DNA of 30,096 nucleotides from UBA1049 sp964525815 (GTDB lineage Bacteria; Bacillota; Clostridia; Oscillospirales; CAG-382), in contig CAZGJQ010000012.1 of NCBI GenBank assembly GCA_964525815.1, forward strand, positions 1-30,096, in the 5' to 3' direction. Of the stretch, positions 1 to 8,162 are shown in pieces. A model generated the notes under the pieces. That model saw nothing but the letters and a program-made list of their open reading frames with translations, made no database searches and was not told the origin of the DNA. Each line of letters begins with the position of its first letter. Positions within the stretch are counted from its first letter, which is position 1. Position numbers and translations under genes: made by a program.

Positions 1-599
1 GTCTTATGTACAGCGAGGAGACCGACAATTCCGCCGAGGTGCTGTTCTTCACCTCAAACGCTCAGGTTTATAAAGCGAAGCTTAATGATTTTGAGGATCA
101 GAAGGCGTCTGCCTTGGGTGATTATATCCCCGCAAAGCTTGCTTTTGATGAGGACGAGAGGGTTGTGTCCGCAGTCGTTCTTAAAGACTATAAAGGAAGC
201 CTTTTATTATTCTTTGAAAACGGTAAGGTGGTAAAAATCCCGGCATCCAATTATTATACTAAGACAAACCGGAAAAAGCTAACCGGAGCGTTTTATGCCG
301 GAAGTCCGGCTGTCGGAATATTCAGAACGGATGCCGCCAAGGAATATCTAATCTGCTCGGACAACGCACGGGCCCTTTTAATTAAAGAGGAGCAGATAAG
401 CGAGAAAAGCACCCGCACCTCCTTTGGGGCGGCGGTGTTTAAGCTGAAAAAGAACCAAAAGGTAGTTACCGTGGTTCCGTATAACGAAAACAGCCCCAAA
501 CTCTTAAAAGAAAACAAGTACCGTAAATCAGTGCTTCCATCAACCGGAGCGATCTTTGAGGACTATGACCCGGATATAACACAGCAAACTCTATTATAG
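1..599 (+). CDS. Type IIA DNA topoisomerase subunit A (GyrA/ParC-like), C-terminal fragment
   Basis: This is the last ~198 codons of a gene that begins upstream; the frame is open to the window edge, so the ATG at 6 is internal. The protein has repeated beta-strand blades, for example segments around VLFFTSNAQVYKAK, LLFFENGKVVKIPA and YLICSDNARALLIKEE, which is the pattern of the DNA-wrapping beta-pinwheel domain at the C-terminus of GyrA and ParC. The catalytic tyrosine domain lies outside the window, and no GyrA box is visible in this part, so gyrase and topoisomerase IV cannot be told apart. Its position before gdpP-rplI-dnaB is common in Ruminococcaceae-like Clostridia. The stop codon sits directly before the gdpP promoter, and no terminator separates the two. 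Confidence 0.75.
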   Translation, partial: LMYSEETDNSAEVLFFTSNAQVYKAKLNDFEDQKASALGDYIPAKLAFDEDERVVSAVVLKDYKGSLLLFFENGKVVKIPASNYYTKTNRKKLTGAFYAGSPAVGIFRTDAAKEYLICSDNARALLIKEEQISEKSTRTSFGAAVFKLKKNQKVVTVVPYNENSPKLLKENKYRKSVLPSTGAIFEDYDPDITQQTLL

Positions 600-600
600 A

Positions 601-629
601 TTGACATTCGCATCAAACTATTGTATAAT
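601..629 (+). promoter_or_regulatory. Perfect-consensus sigma-A promoter of the gdpP-ftsH operon
   Basis: TTGACA at 601-606 and TATAAT at 624-629 are separated by exactly 17 bases, the ideal vegetative promoter. Transcription would begin near 636 and leave an ~87-base leader before gdpP. No convincing hairpin or riboswitch is seen in the leader. Confidence 0.85.
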
Positions 630-722
630 ATTGCCCACAGAATTATGGTATTGTAGGCGATATGCTATGCGTTGTTTCATTTGTATTTCTGTAAAATATA
701 AATGCGGGAGGGGAGTAGGGAA

Positions 723-2747
723 ATGAAAAGACTGTTAAACGCCGTCATTGCGCATTTGGGCGAGACGGTAGCCGTTTTCTTTTTCCTTGCGCTGACCGCA
801 ATCGGTTTTATTATCGATACAAGGACGGGTTATGTGTTTACTGCTATTACCGTCTTGTATATAGGGTTCTGTTTTTTATTGTATTTGAACAGGCGAAGGG
901 GTAGGCTGATTGACAGAAGTGTGGTTGCTTCAATGCCTCTTCTGAGGAACCTTTTAACCAAGCTGGATATGCCTGTGGTTATTATCGATGAGCATAACCG
1001 TTTGAAATGGTTTAACAAGGAATTCTCCATGCTGGAGGAGACAAAGGGTGTTAAGCTGAACACGGTAAACAGCGAGCTGTTCGGAGGTCTCTTAACCTTT
1101 GCGAACTTATCGAACTCATATAACAATTACGAGGATTTTATTGAGATAAAAACCAGCTATGCTGACTTTAGGGTTCATCTTATAAGCATGGAATACGAGC
1201 AAAAAAAGCACTTCGCCACCGTGTGGTACAACAGGACGGAAATCAACACCCTGCAAAAGGAATTTGTGAACAGGGATGTAATTATAGCACATATAGTGGT
1301 GGACAACAGCTCGGAGATAGGTCAGGAGTTTGAGGAAAAAAACAAAATGACCTCGGTAAAAATAAGCACTATTTTAAGCGACTGGGCAAAAAGCATAAGG
1401 GCTATTCTCACCGAATACGACAGAGATAAGTATATAATGCAGTTTGAGTTCCGTTACCTTGACGGGATGATAAAGAGCAGATTTGATATTTTGGACAAGG
1501 TTTCGGCAGCTACTGCAGATTCGGTTTTGCCCCTGACGGTGTCCATCGGCGTGTCGGCTCCGGAGGGAACGCTTACGGATAAGCACTCATCTGCGCAGAG
1601 CGCACTACAAGCGGCTCTGCAAAGAGGAGGAGCGCAGGCTGTGGTCAAGACGCCGGACGGAGAGATTTCCTACGGGGGACGCAATAAGGCGGTTCAGAAG
1701 CAGACCCGAATACGCTCAAGAGTATGTAAGGATTTGTTAATGCATCATATTCCCAAGAGCAGTAATGTTCTGATTATGGGACATGCAAGAGCGGATTATG
1801 ACTCCATAGCCTCCTGTATCGGTTTGGCAAAGCTGGTAAGACATCTCGGTGTAAAGGTCAACATAGTTACTGACAGGCATGAGTATAGCATAAAGCAGAT
1901 TTTTGATTCGCTTGAGCATATACCCGAGTACGGAGACCTTTTTATTGATGCAGTTTACGGTCAGGAGCTCTTAACCCCCGATACTCTGGTTATAATAAGT
2001 GATGCGAGCAACCCGGATTTATTCGAGGCTCCGTATATATACCAAAACGCACAGCGGGTAATTGTTATAGACCACCACGCAATTAAGGAAAAGCTGGGTA
2101 AGCAGGTGCTTCAGCCCGAGAACATAGACCCTACGGCGTCCTCGGCTTCCGAGCTGGTATGCGAGATTTTGGAGCTTGCATTACCTCCTAATACGCTTAG
2201 AGTGGAGGAAGCACAGATTCTTCTTGCCGGAATTCTATTGGATACACAGAATTTCTCCCGGGATACCGGAACCCGTACCTTCAATGCCTGTATGTATTTA
2301 AGGAGCGAGGGTGCGGAGGCGGGCAAGGCGCAGCTCTTGTTCAAATCATCGGTGGACGAGTTTAGCAGGGTTAATGCAATTGTAAGGGATTTTTCCGTTT
2401 ATCGGGAGCATTTCGCTATATCGGTCTATGACGAGAACGAGAGTCCGGACAATAAGGTAGCAGCCGCAAAGGCAGCCGAGCAGCTCATAGGAATAGAGAA
2501 TATTACAGCATCGTTTGTTCTGTATCTGCTGGACAACGGGTATAATCTTTCGGCAAGAAGCGACGGTACCGTTAATGTTATTAACATTGCAAAGCTGTTG
2601 GGCGGAGGCGGGCATTTTCAATCAGCCGGAGCCGTTATCAGAAGAAAGAGCGGCAAGGACTTCACCGTTTCGGTGTATGACCGAAGCGAGGCAATGTTCC
2701 TGCTCAAAAAAGCGATTGACGAATATATAGAGACACAGGCTTTATAG
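723..2747 (+). CDS. gdpP: c-di-AMP phosphodiesterase GdpP (DHH/DHHA1 family, YybT)
   Basis: Membrane-bound phosphodiesterase that hydrolyses the second messenger c-di-AMP. The 674-residue length and domain order match GdpP: two membrane segments (about 16-33 and 39-57), a PAS-like region (about 75-155), a degenerate GGDEF region (about 160-310), then the DHH domain with MGHARADYDS at 352-361 and IDHH around 450-452, and the DHHA1 domain with GGGGH near 627. The metal-binding aspartates and histidines of the DHH domain are present, so it should be active. The start at 723 is chosen over the in-frame ATG at 702 because GGGAGGGG (706-713) is well spaced for 723 and would lie inside the gene otherwise. 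It is the first gene of an operon with rplI, dnaB, tilS and ftsH; a gdpP-rplI-dnaB order is widespread in Firmicutes. Confidence 0.93.
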   Translation: MKRLLNAVIAHLGETVAVFFFLALTAIGFIIDTRTGYVFTAITVLYIGFCFLLYLNRRRGRLIDRSVVASMPLLRNLLTKLDMPVVIIDEHNRLKWFNKEFSMLEETKGVKLNTVNSELFGGLLTFANLSNSYNNYEDFIEIKTSYADFRVHLISMEYEQKKHFATVWYNRTEINTLQKEFVNRDVIIAHIVVDNSSEIGQEFEEKNKMTSVKISTILSDWAKSIRAILTEYDRDKYIMQFEFRYLDGMIKSRFDILDKVSAATADSVLPLTVSIGVSAPEGTLTDKHSSAQSALQAALQRGGAQAVVKTPDGEISYGGRNKAVQKQTRIRSRVCKDLLMHHIPKSSNVLIMGHARADYDSIASCIGLAKLVRHLGVKVNIVTDRHEYSIKQIFDSLEHIPEYGDLFIDAVYGQELLTPDTLVIISDASNPDLFEAPYIYQNAQRVIVIDHHAIKEKLGKQVLQPENIDPTASSASELVCEILELALPPNTLRVEEAQILLAGILLDTQNFSRDTGTRTFNACMYLRSEGAEAGKAQLLFKSSVDEFSRVNAIVRDFSVYREHFAISVYDENESPDNKVAAAKAAEQLIGIENITASFVLYLLDNGYNLSARSDGTVNVINIAKLLGGGGHFQSAGAVIRRKSGKDFTVSVYDRSEAMFLLKKAIDEYIETQAL

Positions 2748-2772
2748 TGAATTAAGGAAGAGAGGTTTTTTG

Positions 2773-3216
2773 ATGAAGATTGTTCTTTTAGAGGATGTAA
2801 AGGGCAAGGGCAAGCGAGGCGACCTTGTAAATGTTTCGGATGGATACGCACGCAATTTTTTGTTTCCGAAGAAGCTGGCAAAACCTGCCGATAATCAGAT
2901 TATACAGGAAATAAAGGCAAAGAAAGACAGTGAGGCTTTTAAAAAATCAGAGGAAAAGAAGCAGGCCGCCGCAACTGCGGATAAGCTGAGGGACAAGGTG
3001 CTTGTATATAAATCCACCGGCGGCGAGGACGGTAGGCTCTACGGAGCAGTAACCGCCAAGGACATAAGCGAGAAGCTGGAGAGCGAATTCGGCGTTGCCG
3101 TAGACAAACGCAAAATAATTATAGACGAGAATATAAAGACAGTAGGGAAGTATGATGTAGAAATAAAGCTCTACCCGGAGATAAGTGTTATTATAAGCCT
3201 TGAGGTTGTCAATTAA
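2773..3216 (+). CDS. rplI: 50S ribosomal protein bL9
   Basis: Structural protein of the large ribosomal subunit that binds 23S rRNA. The N-terminal rRNA-binding domain has the family signature, from MKIVLLEDVKGKGKRGD to the GYARNFLFP segment (about residues 24-32). A long charged helix follows (about 40-75), and then a C-terminal domain containing GRLYGAVTAKDI. The 147-residue length is normal. ATG at 2773 is the start; a TTG sits immediately before it, but the conserved MKIVLLE end and the upstream AGGAAGAGAGG favour the ATG. Only 25 bases separate it from gdpP and 21 from dnaB, so it is co-transcribed with both. Confidence 0.97.
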   Translation: MKIVLLEDVKGKGKRGDLVNVSDGYARNFLFPKKLAKPADNQIIQEIKAKKDSEAFKKSEEKKQAAATADKLRDKVLVYKSTGGEDGRLYGAVTAKDISEKLESEFGVAVDKRKIIIDENIKTVGKYDVEIKLYPEISVIISLEVVN

Positions 3217-3237
3217 TTAAAAAAGGAGTACCGTGGC

Positions 3238-4614
3238 ATGGCAGAAACGGAAACACTTGACACATTAAAAAAGATGCCGTTCTCGATAGAAGCGGAGCAG
3301 GCTATTTTGGGCTCGGTGCTGATTGACTCCGAGAAGCTCAATGATGTTATGCTGCTCTTAAAGCCGGAGGACTTTTATCTCGAACAGCATCAGGCGGTTT
3401 TTTCTGCCATGGTGGAGATGTTCATCTCCAATAAGACCATAGATATAGTTACGTTGGTAAGCACCCTGACACAGCTCGGTACCTATACCGAGGGGGATGC
3501 CGCAAAATATATTAAGATGCTGGTGGAACTGTCAAGCTCGGCTACCAATATCAGCGAGTATGCCGCAATTATCAAGGACAAAGCCTTGCTGAGGATGTTA
3601 ATCGAAGCCTCCAGAGAAATTTCGGACGCCGCCTTCTCCGAGCTGGGAGAGGCGGGGGATACCCTTGATTTTGCGGAGCAGAAAATATTCGAAATAGCGC
3701 AAAACAGATATAATGTAAGCTTTGAGCATATAAGGGATGTTATTGTGCGTAATTATGCCACCCTGAATACGCTAAAGAACAATCCGGAGTCGCTTAGCGG
3801 GACAAAGACCGGATTTTCCGGACTGGACAGCCTGCTTGTAGGGATGGGGGGCGGAGACCTTATAGTCGTAGGTGCGCGTCCCGGTATGGGTAAGACCACC
3901 TTTGCTGTGAACATCGCCGTAAATGTGGCAAAACGCATAAAAAAGGAGGTAGCGATTTTTTCGCTGGAGATGTCGAGCGAGCAGCTCGTTTCCAGAATGC
4001 TGTCCTCCGAGGCTCTGATAGACAGCCTTAGCATGAGAACGGGCAGGCTGGACAACGAGCAGTGGAAACGGCTGGCGGAAGCCGCAAGCGCACTTTCCGA
4101 GACAAATATACTGATAGACGATACCTCCTCAATAAACACAACCTCCATGAAGGCAAAGCTGCGAAGGCTCAAGAATCTCAGTCTTGTTATAGTGGATTAT
4201 CTCCAGCTGATGCAGAGCGACAGGCATACGGATAACAGAGTGCTGGAAATAGGTCACATAACCCGATCCCTAAAGCTTATGGCAAAGGACCTCAATGTTC
4301 CCGTCATTCTATGCTCGCAGCTGGCAAGAGGAACAGAGAGCCGCTCGGACAAGATGCCGATGCTCTCCGACCTGCGTGATTCCGGAACCATTGAGCAGGA
4401 TGCGGATGTGGTAATGTTCCTTTACAGAGGGGATTATTATAAGAGCCATAATGAAACCGATAAGGACAACGGCGGCTACGGCGGTGCGGGTGAAAACCTT
4501 ATCGCTCAGTGCAGCATAGCCAAGAACAGGCACGGAAGCACCGCCGTGGTACCGCTTGCATGGTACGGACATCATTTCAAGTTTCTCTCGGTCGAGGAGC
4601 GCCACAATGAATGA
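3238..4614 (+). CDS. dnaB: Replicative DNA helicase DnaB (DnaC of Bacillus)
   Basis: Hexameric 5'-3' helicase that unwinds DNA at the replication fork. The N-terminal domain begins with PFSIEAEQAILGSVL (about residues 15-29). The RecA-like motor domain has Walker A GARPGMGKT at about 212-220, a Walker B-type SLVIVDYLQLM at about 318, and the late motif DLRDSGTIEQDADVVMFLYR. The 458 residues are close to the usual ~450, with no intein. AAAAGGAG lies just upstream of the ATG. Its stop overlaps the tilS start by eight bases, which implies coupled translation. Confidence 0.97.
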   Translation: MAETETLDTLKKMPFSIEAEQAILGSVLIDSEKLNDVMLLLKPEDFYLEQHQAVFSAMVEMFISNKTIDIVTLVSTLTQLGTYTEGDAAKYIKMLVELSSSATNISEYAAIIKDKALLRMLIEASREISDAAFSELGEAGDTLDFAEQKIFEIAQNRYNVSFEHIRDVIVRNYATLNTLKNNPESLSGTKTGFSGLDSLLVGMGGGDLIVVGARPGMGKTTFAVNIAVNVAKRIKKEVAIFSLEMSSEQLVSRMLSSEALIDSLSMRTGRLDNEQWKRLAEAASALSETNILIDDTSSINTTSMKAKLRRLKNLSLVIVDYLQLMQSDRHTDNRVLEIGHITRSLKLMAKDLNVPVILCSQLARGTESRSDKMPMLSDLRDSGTIEQDADVVMFLYRGDYYKSHNETDKDNGGYGGAGENLIAQCSIAKNRHGSTAVVPLAWYGHHFKFLSVEERHNE

Positions 4615-5998
4615 AAAGTCCTTGACATATATTGAAAAGGTAGAAAAAGCGCTTAATAGCATATGTACCGAATTGCAGGGAAAAAGACTATGCGTGTGCC
4701 TTTCGGGCGGTGCGGATTCGGTTGCTCTGCTTGCCGCTGCCAATATGTTGAAGGAAAAATACAGCTTTTTACTTTTTGCTGCTCATGTCAATCATCTGCT
4801 AAGAGGGGATGAATCGTTTCGTGACCAGCGTTTCTGCGCTGAGCTCTGCGAAAAAATCAGCATAAAGCTCTTTATCAGCCGTATTGATGTTTTAAGACTT
4901 TCCGAGGTTGAAAAAAAATCCGTGGAGGAAGCCGCAAGAGACGCACGATACGCCTTCTTCAGGCAGTTAGGTGCCGAAAACGGTATTGATTACTTTCTTA
5001 CTGCTCATACTAAGAATGATAACGCAGAGACCGTCATAATGAATATAATAAGAGGTACAACGATAAGCGGTCTTTGCGGTATACCGAGAAAAAACGGTAA
5101 TGTTATTCGTCCTCTTTTGGAGCTCAGCAGGGAAGAAAACCTCGCTTTTTTAAATGAGCAGTGCTTGTCATATATAACGGACAGCAGTAACGAGGACAAC
5201 AACTACACAAGGAATTATATCCGTAATGTTTTACTGCCAGCTGCCCGGAAGATTAACCCAAGGGTTACCGAAGCGCTTGACCGGCTATCCGCATACGCAC
5301 GGAGCGACGAGGATTACTTTTTTAATGAGCTTAACGATACCGGAGTAAGAATCAGAGACAAGGATTTACCTCCCGCTCTGCTGAGAAGGAGGCATATGCG
5401 GGAATACTCAAAGGTATCGGGCGGGAAAAGCCTAATGACCGTTCATTTAGACGGGCTGCGGCGTTTGTTGAACACCGGAAACGGCAGACAGCTCTCCCTT
5501 CCTGGAGGAATAACGGCGGTAACAAGGAGCGGAAGGGTTATTTTTGCTCAGAGTAAAAGTCTGGAGAATCTAAAAAACACTAAGGACGAAGGCATTTATG
5601 ACCTTAGTTTTGGCGAAAATAGTTTTGCGGGAGGCAGGGTTAAGGTCTGCCTGAACAGAGCGGGAAAGGCGAACAACGAGAATATTTACAATAATTACAC
5701 ATATATAAAACTATCCTTTGGTAAAATTTGTGGAAGTGTTAAATACAGAGCGAGAAAGCCCGGAGACAGGATTTTTAACCTCGGGGTAAGCAAGAGCATA
5801 AAGAAAGAGTTTATTCAGCGGGGTATTCCCGCTTATATCAGAGATATAATACCGGTTTTTTATGACGACATTGGAATTATTTACGCTCCGTTTATCGGAG
5901 CTGCAGACAGAGTATATGCGGCCGAAGAGACAGATGATGCGGTTTTCATATCAGTTCGATTTAATGAAAGGCAGGATTTGATTAATGAAGAAGAGTAA
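4607..5998 (+). CDS. tilS: tRNA(Ile)-lysidine synthetase
   Basis: Converts the wobble cytidine of the CAU-anticodon isoleucine tRNA to lysidine, using ATP and lysine, so that AUA codons are read correctly. The PP-loop motif SGGADSV lies at residues 33-39; other family segments are AAHVNHLLRGDES, TAHTKNDNAET, NIIRGTTISGLCGIP and RNYIRNVLLP. A C-terminal substrate-binding domain ends at residue 463. Start 4607 is preferred to the ATG at 4556 because GAGGAG (4594-4600) precedes it and the extra N-terminus would lie inside dnaB. It overlaps dnaB by 8 and ftsH by 14 bases. In many Firmicutes hpt lies between tilS and ftsH; here it is absent. Confidence 0.93.
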   Translation: MNEKSLTYIEKVEKALNSICTELQGKRLCVCLSGGADSVALLAAANMLKEKYSFLLFAAHVNHLLRGDESFRDQRFCAELCEKISIKLFISRIDVLRLSEVEKKSVEEAARDARYAFFRQLGAENGIDYFLTAHTKNDNAETVIMNIIRGTTISGLCGIPRKNGNVIRPLLELSREENLAFLNEQCLSYITDSSNEDNNYTRNYIRNVLLPAARKINPRVTEALDRLSAYARSDEDYFFNELNDTGVRIRDKDLPPALLRRRHMREYSKVSGGKSLMTVHLDGLRRLLNTGNGRQLSLPGGITAVTRSGRVIFAQSKSLENLKNTKDEGIYDLSFGENSFAGGRVKVCLNRAGKANNENIYNNYTYIKLSFGKICGSVKYRARKPGDRIFNLGVSKSIKKEFIQRGIPAYIRDIIPVFYDDIGIIYAPFIGAADRVYAAEETDDAVFISVRFNERQDLINEEE

Positions 5999-8024
5999 CG
6001 GAAGAGTATTTATTCTCTACCTGTTGTTTATAGTAGCGATAATAGTTGCCGCAAGCATGCTGTCAAGCGGACCTCAGGCTGAGGAAGTTGAGTACAGCGA
6101 TATACTCAGGCATTTCCAAAACGAAAACGTCAAATCAGGTAAGGTAGATCAAAACAACACGTTAGAGCTGATTTTAAAGAATGAAGATAAATATATAACC
6201 TATGAGCTTAAGAATTTGGAGCTGTTCCATAGGGATCTCGGCGAGCTTATAAACTATCAGATACAGGAAAATATTCTAGAGAGCTTTGATTATGAGCCTG
6301 CTACGACGTTTCCGTGGTGGGTATCCTTCCTACCGTATTTGATTGTTATCGGTATTATGGTAGCCGTTTGGTGGATGTTCATCTCCAGAGCAACCAAGGG
6401 AACGGGTGCGGGCGGAGGTCTTGCCGGAAGGATGAACTCCTTCAGCAAGGCGAGAACAAAGCTCGGCGCAGACGAAAAGAACAAGGTTTACTTTTCGGAT
6501 GTGGCGGGAGCGGACGAGGAAAAGGAGGAGCTTCAGGAGGTAGTTGAGTTCCTCAAGAACCCCACAAAGTTCTCCGAACTCGGAGCAAAAATACCCAAGG
6601 GTGTGCTGCTTGTCGGTGCGCCCGGAACCGGAAAAACCCTGCTCGCAAAAGCGGTAGCAGGGGAGAGCGGCGTACCGTTTTATTCCATATCCGGTTCCGA
6701 TTTTGTGGAGATGTATGTAGGTGTGGGTGCGTCCCGTGTCCGGGATTTGTTTGAGACAGCTAAAAAAACGGCACCCTGTATTATTTTCATTGATGAAATA
6801 GACGCCGTAGGCAGGCACAGAGGAGCAGGCTGGGGCGGCGGACATGACGAGAGAGAGCAGACCCTTAATCAGCTGCTGGTTGAGATGGATGGGTTCGGAG
6901 TTAACGACGGTGTTATTATTATGGCGGCGACCAACCGTCCCGATATACTTGACCCGGCGCTGCAGAGACCTGGTAGGTTCGACAGACAGATAACAGTTAA
7001 CCATCCCGATATTAAGGGAAGAGCGGAGATATTGAAGGTTCATTCAAAGAACAAGCCGTTTGAGAACGATGTCAACCTTGAGACTATCGCCAAGAGCACG
7101 GCCGGTTTTACGGGTGCGGATCTTGCTAACCTGCTGAACGAGGCGGCTCTGCTCTCCGCAAGAAAGGGTAAAAGCCTGATAGGAATGCAGGAAATAGAGG
7201 AATCAATAATTAAGGTTATTGTCGGTCCGCAAAAGAAGTCTAAGGTAATTAAGGAAGAGGATAAAAGAAAGACGGCATATCACGAGGCGGGACATGCGAT
7301 TGTTACAAAAATGCTGCCCACTCAGGATCCCGTCCATCAGATTTCCATTATTCCGAGCGGCAGAGCTCTCGGATATACTCTTTCCCTTCCGCAGGTAGAC
7401 AAGACTAATGTTTATAAGATAGAGCTTCAGGAGACCATTTCCATGCTTTTGGCGGGCAGAGTAGCAGAGAAGCTGGTGCTGGAGGATATTTCGGGTGGAG
7501 CGTCAAACGATATAATGCGCGCAACCGAGATAGCAAGGAAAATGGTAACCCAGTTCGGAATGAGCGAGGAGCTTGGACCGGTAGTTTTCGGAACGGGGCA
7601 TGACGAGGTGTTCCTCGGTAAGGATTATGCAAACACTCGCAATTATTCTGAGAATATTGCGGCGAAGATTGATGCGGAGATTCATAAGTTCATAACAATA
7701 GGATACGAAATGGCGGAAAAAATCCTAAAGGAAAACCTGCAGGTGCTTCATTTTATCGCCGAGTATCTCGTTAAGAACGAGATTATGGATAACGAGCAGT
7801 TTGAGCTCTGCTTCACCGAGGGGGTTACCTCCGAAATGCTTGATAAGGTAAGAGACCGCAAGAGAAGCGACAGCGAGGAAGCCAATCGCAAGAGAAACGA
7901 GCAGATAATTGCGGAGAACAAGAAAAAGGCTAAGAAGAATACGAGCACGGAGAAGAAGGATTCCGAAAAACCATCCGAGGTTTCTAACACTCCTAAGGAT
8001 AAAAAAGAGGACGATAAGAAATAA
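5985..8024 (+). CDS. ftsH: ATP-dependent zinc metalloprotease FtsH
   Basis: Membrane-anchored AAA+ protease that removes misfolded membrane proteins and regulatory proteins. It has an N-terminal membrane segment (about 8-24), an extracytoplasmic stretch, a second membrane segment (about 108-130), an AAA module with Walker A GAPGTGKT at 211-218, Walker B IIFIDEID and the arginine-finger region NRPDILDPALQRPGRFDR, then the protease domain with zinc motif HEAGH at 433-437 and downstream ligand region LEDISGGASND. The 679 residues end in a lysine/glutamate-rich tail from about residue 615, which is low complexity and probably disordered. It is the last gene of the operon; its start lies inside tilS, and a strong terminator follows 18 bases after the stop. 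Confidence 0.97.
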   Translation: MKKSNGRVFILYLLFIVAIIVAASMLSSGPQAEEVEYSDILRHFQNENVKSGKVDQNNTLELILKNEDKYITYELKNLELFHRDLGELINYQIQENILESFDYEPATTFPWWVSFLPYLIVIGIMVAVWWMFISRATKGTGAGGGLAGRMNSFSKARTKLGADEKNKVYFSDVAGADEEKEELQEVVEFLKNPTKFSELGAKIPKGVLLVGAPGTGKTLLAKAVAGESGVPFYSISGSDFVEMYVGVGASRVRDLFETAKKTAPCIIFIDEIDAVGRHRGAGWGGGHDEREQTLNQLLVEMDGFGVNDGVIIMAATNRPDILDPALQRPGRFDRQITVNHPDIKGRAEILKVHSKNKPFENDVNLETIAKSTAGFTGADLANLLNEAALLSARKGKSLIGMQEIEESIIKVIVGPQKKSKVIKEEDKRKTAYHEAGHAIVTKMLPTQDPVHQISIIPSGRALGYTLSLPQVDKTNVYKIELQETISMLLAGRVAEKLVLEDISGGASNDIMRATEIARKMVTQFGMSEELGPVVFGTGHDEVFLGKDYANTRNYSENIAAKIDAEIHKFITIGYEMAEKILKENLQVLHFIAEYLVKNEIMDNEQFELCFTEGVTSEMLDKVRDRKRSDSEEANRKRNEQIIAENKKKAKKNTSTEKKDSEKPSEVSNTPKDKKEDDKK

Positions 8025-8041
8025 CGGCATTTTTATATAGG

Positions 8042-8066
8042 AGGGCAACAAATTGTTGCCCTTTTA
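8042..8066 (+). terminator. Rho-independent terminator after ftsH
   Basis: AGGGCAACAA (8042-8051) and TTGTTGCCCT (8053-8062) form a near-perfect stem with a minimal loop, followed by a T run. It closes the gdpP-ftsH transcription unit. Confidence 0.9.
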
Positions 8067-8083
8067 TAAAAGAATGTATTAAA

Positions 8084-8112
8084 TGGTAAAAACTGGGAAT
8101 AATAGTTATAAT
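8084..8112 (+). promoter_or_regulatory. Possible sigma-A promoter for the DHHW-like gene
   Basis: TATAAT at 8107-8112 is a perfect -10 box; the hexamer 17 bases upstream (TGGTAA at 8084-8089) matches the -35 consensus at only three positions. The leader to the ATG would be about 45 bases. Confidence 0.45.
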
Positions 8113-8162
8113 ACTCTTTCTCATAAGAAGCGGTATAAGTATTAGTATTTCGGAGGAAATTT

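Noticed and set aside
3753..4172. 139-codon minus-strand frame in dnaB
   Set aside because: It is antisense to the helicase motor domain with Walker motifs, and there is no supporting start signal.
6330..7043. 237-codon open frame on the minus strand within ftsH
   Set aside because: It is antisense to the conserved AAA domain of ftsH. The frame is open because of codon bias, and the protein has no domain signature.
7861..8021. Lysine/glutamate-rich low-complexity end of ftsH as a possible frameshift or repeat
   Set aside because: Charged, variable tails are normal for FtsH, and the frame stays open to a sensible stop before the terminator.
8131..8160. Sigma-F/G-like promoter (GTATA then GGAGGAAAT) before the DHHW-like gene
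   Set aside because: The supposed -10 is the Shine-Dalgarno site itself, and the key A at position five is missing.
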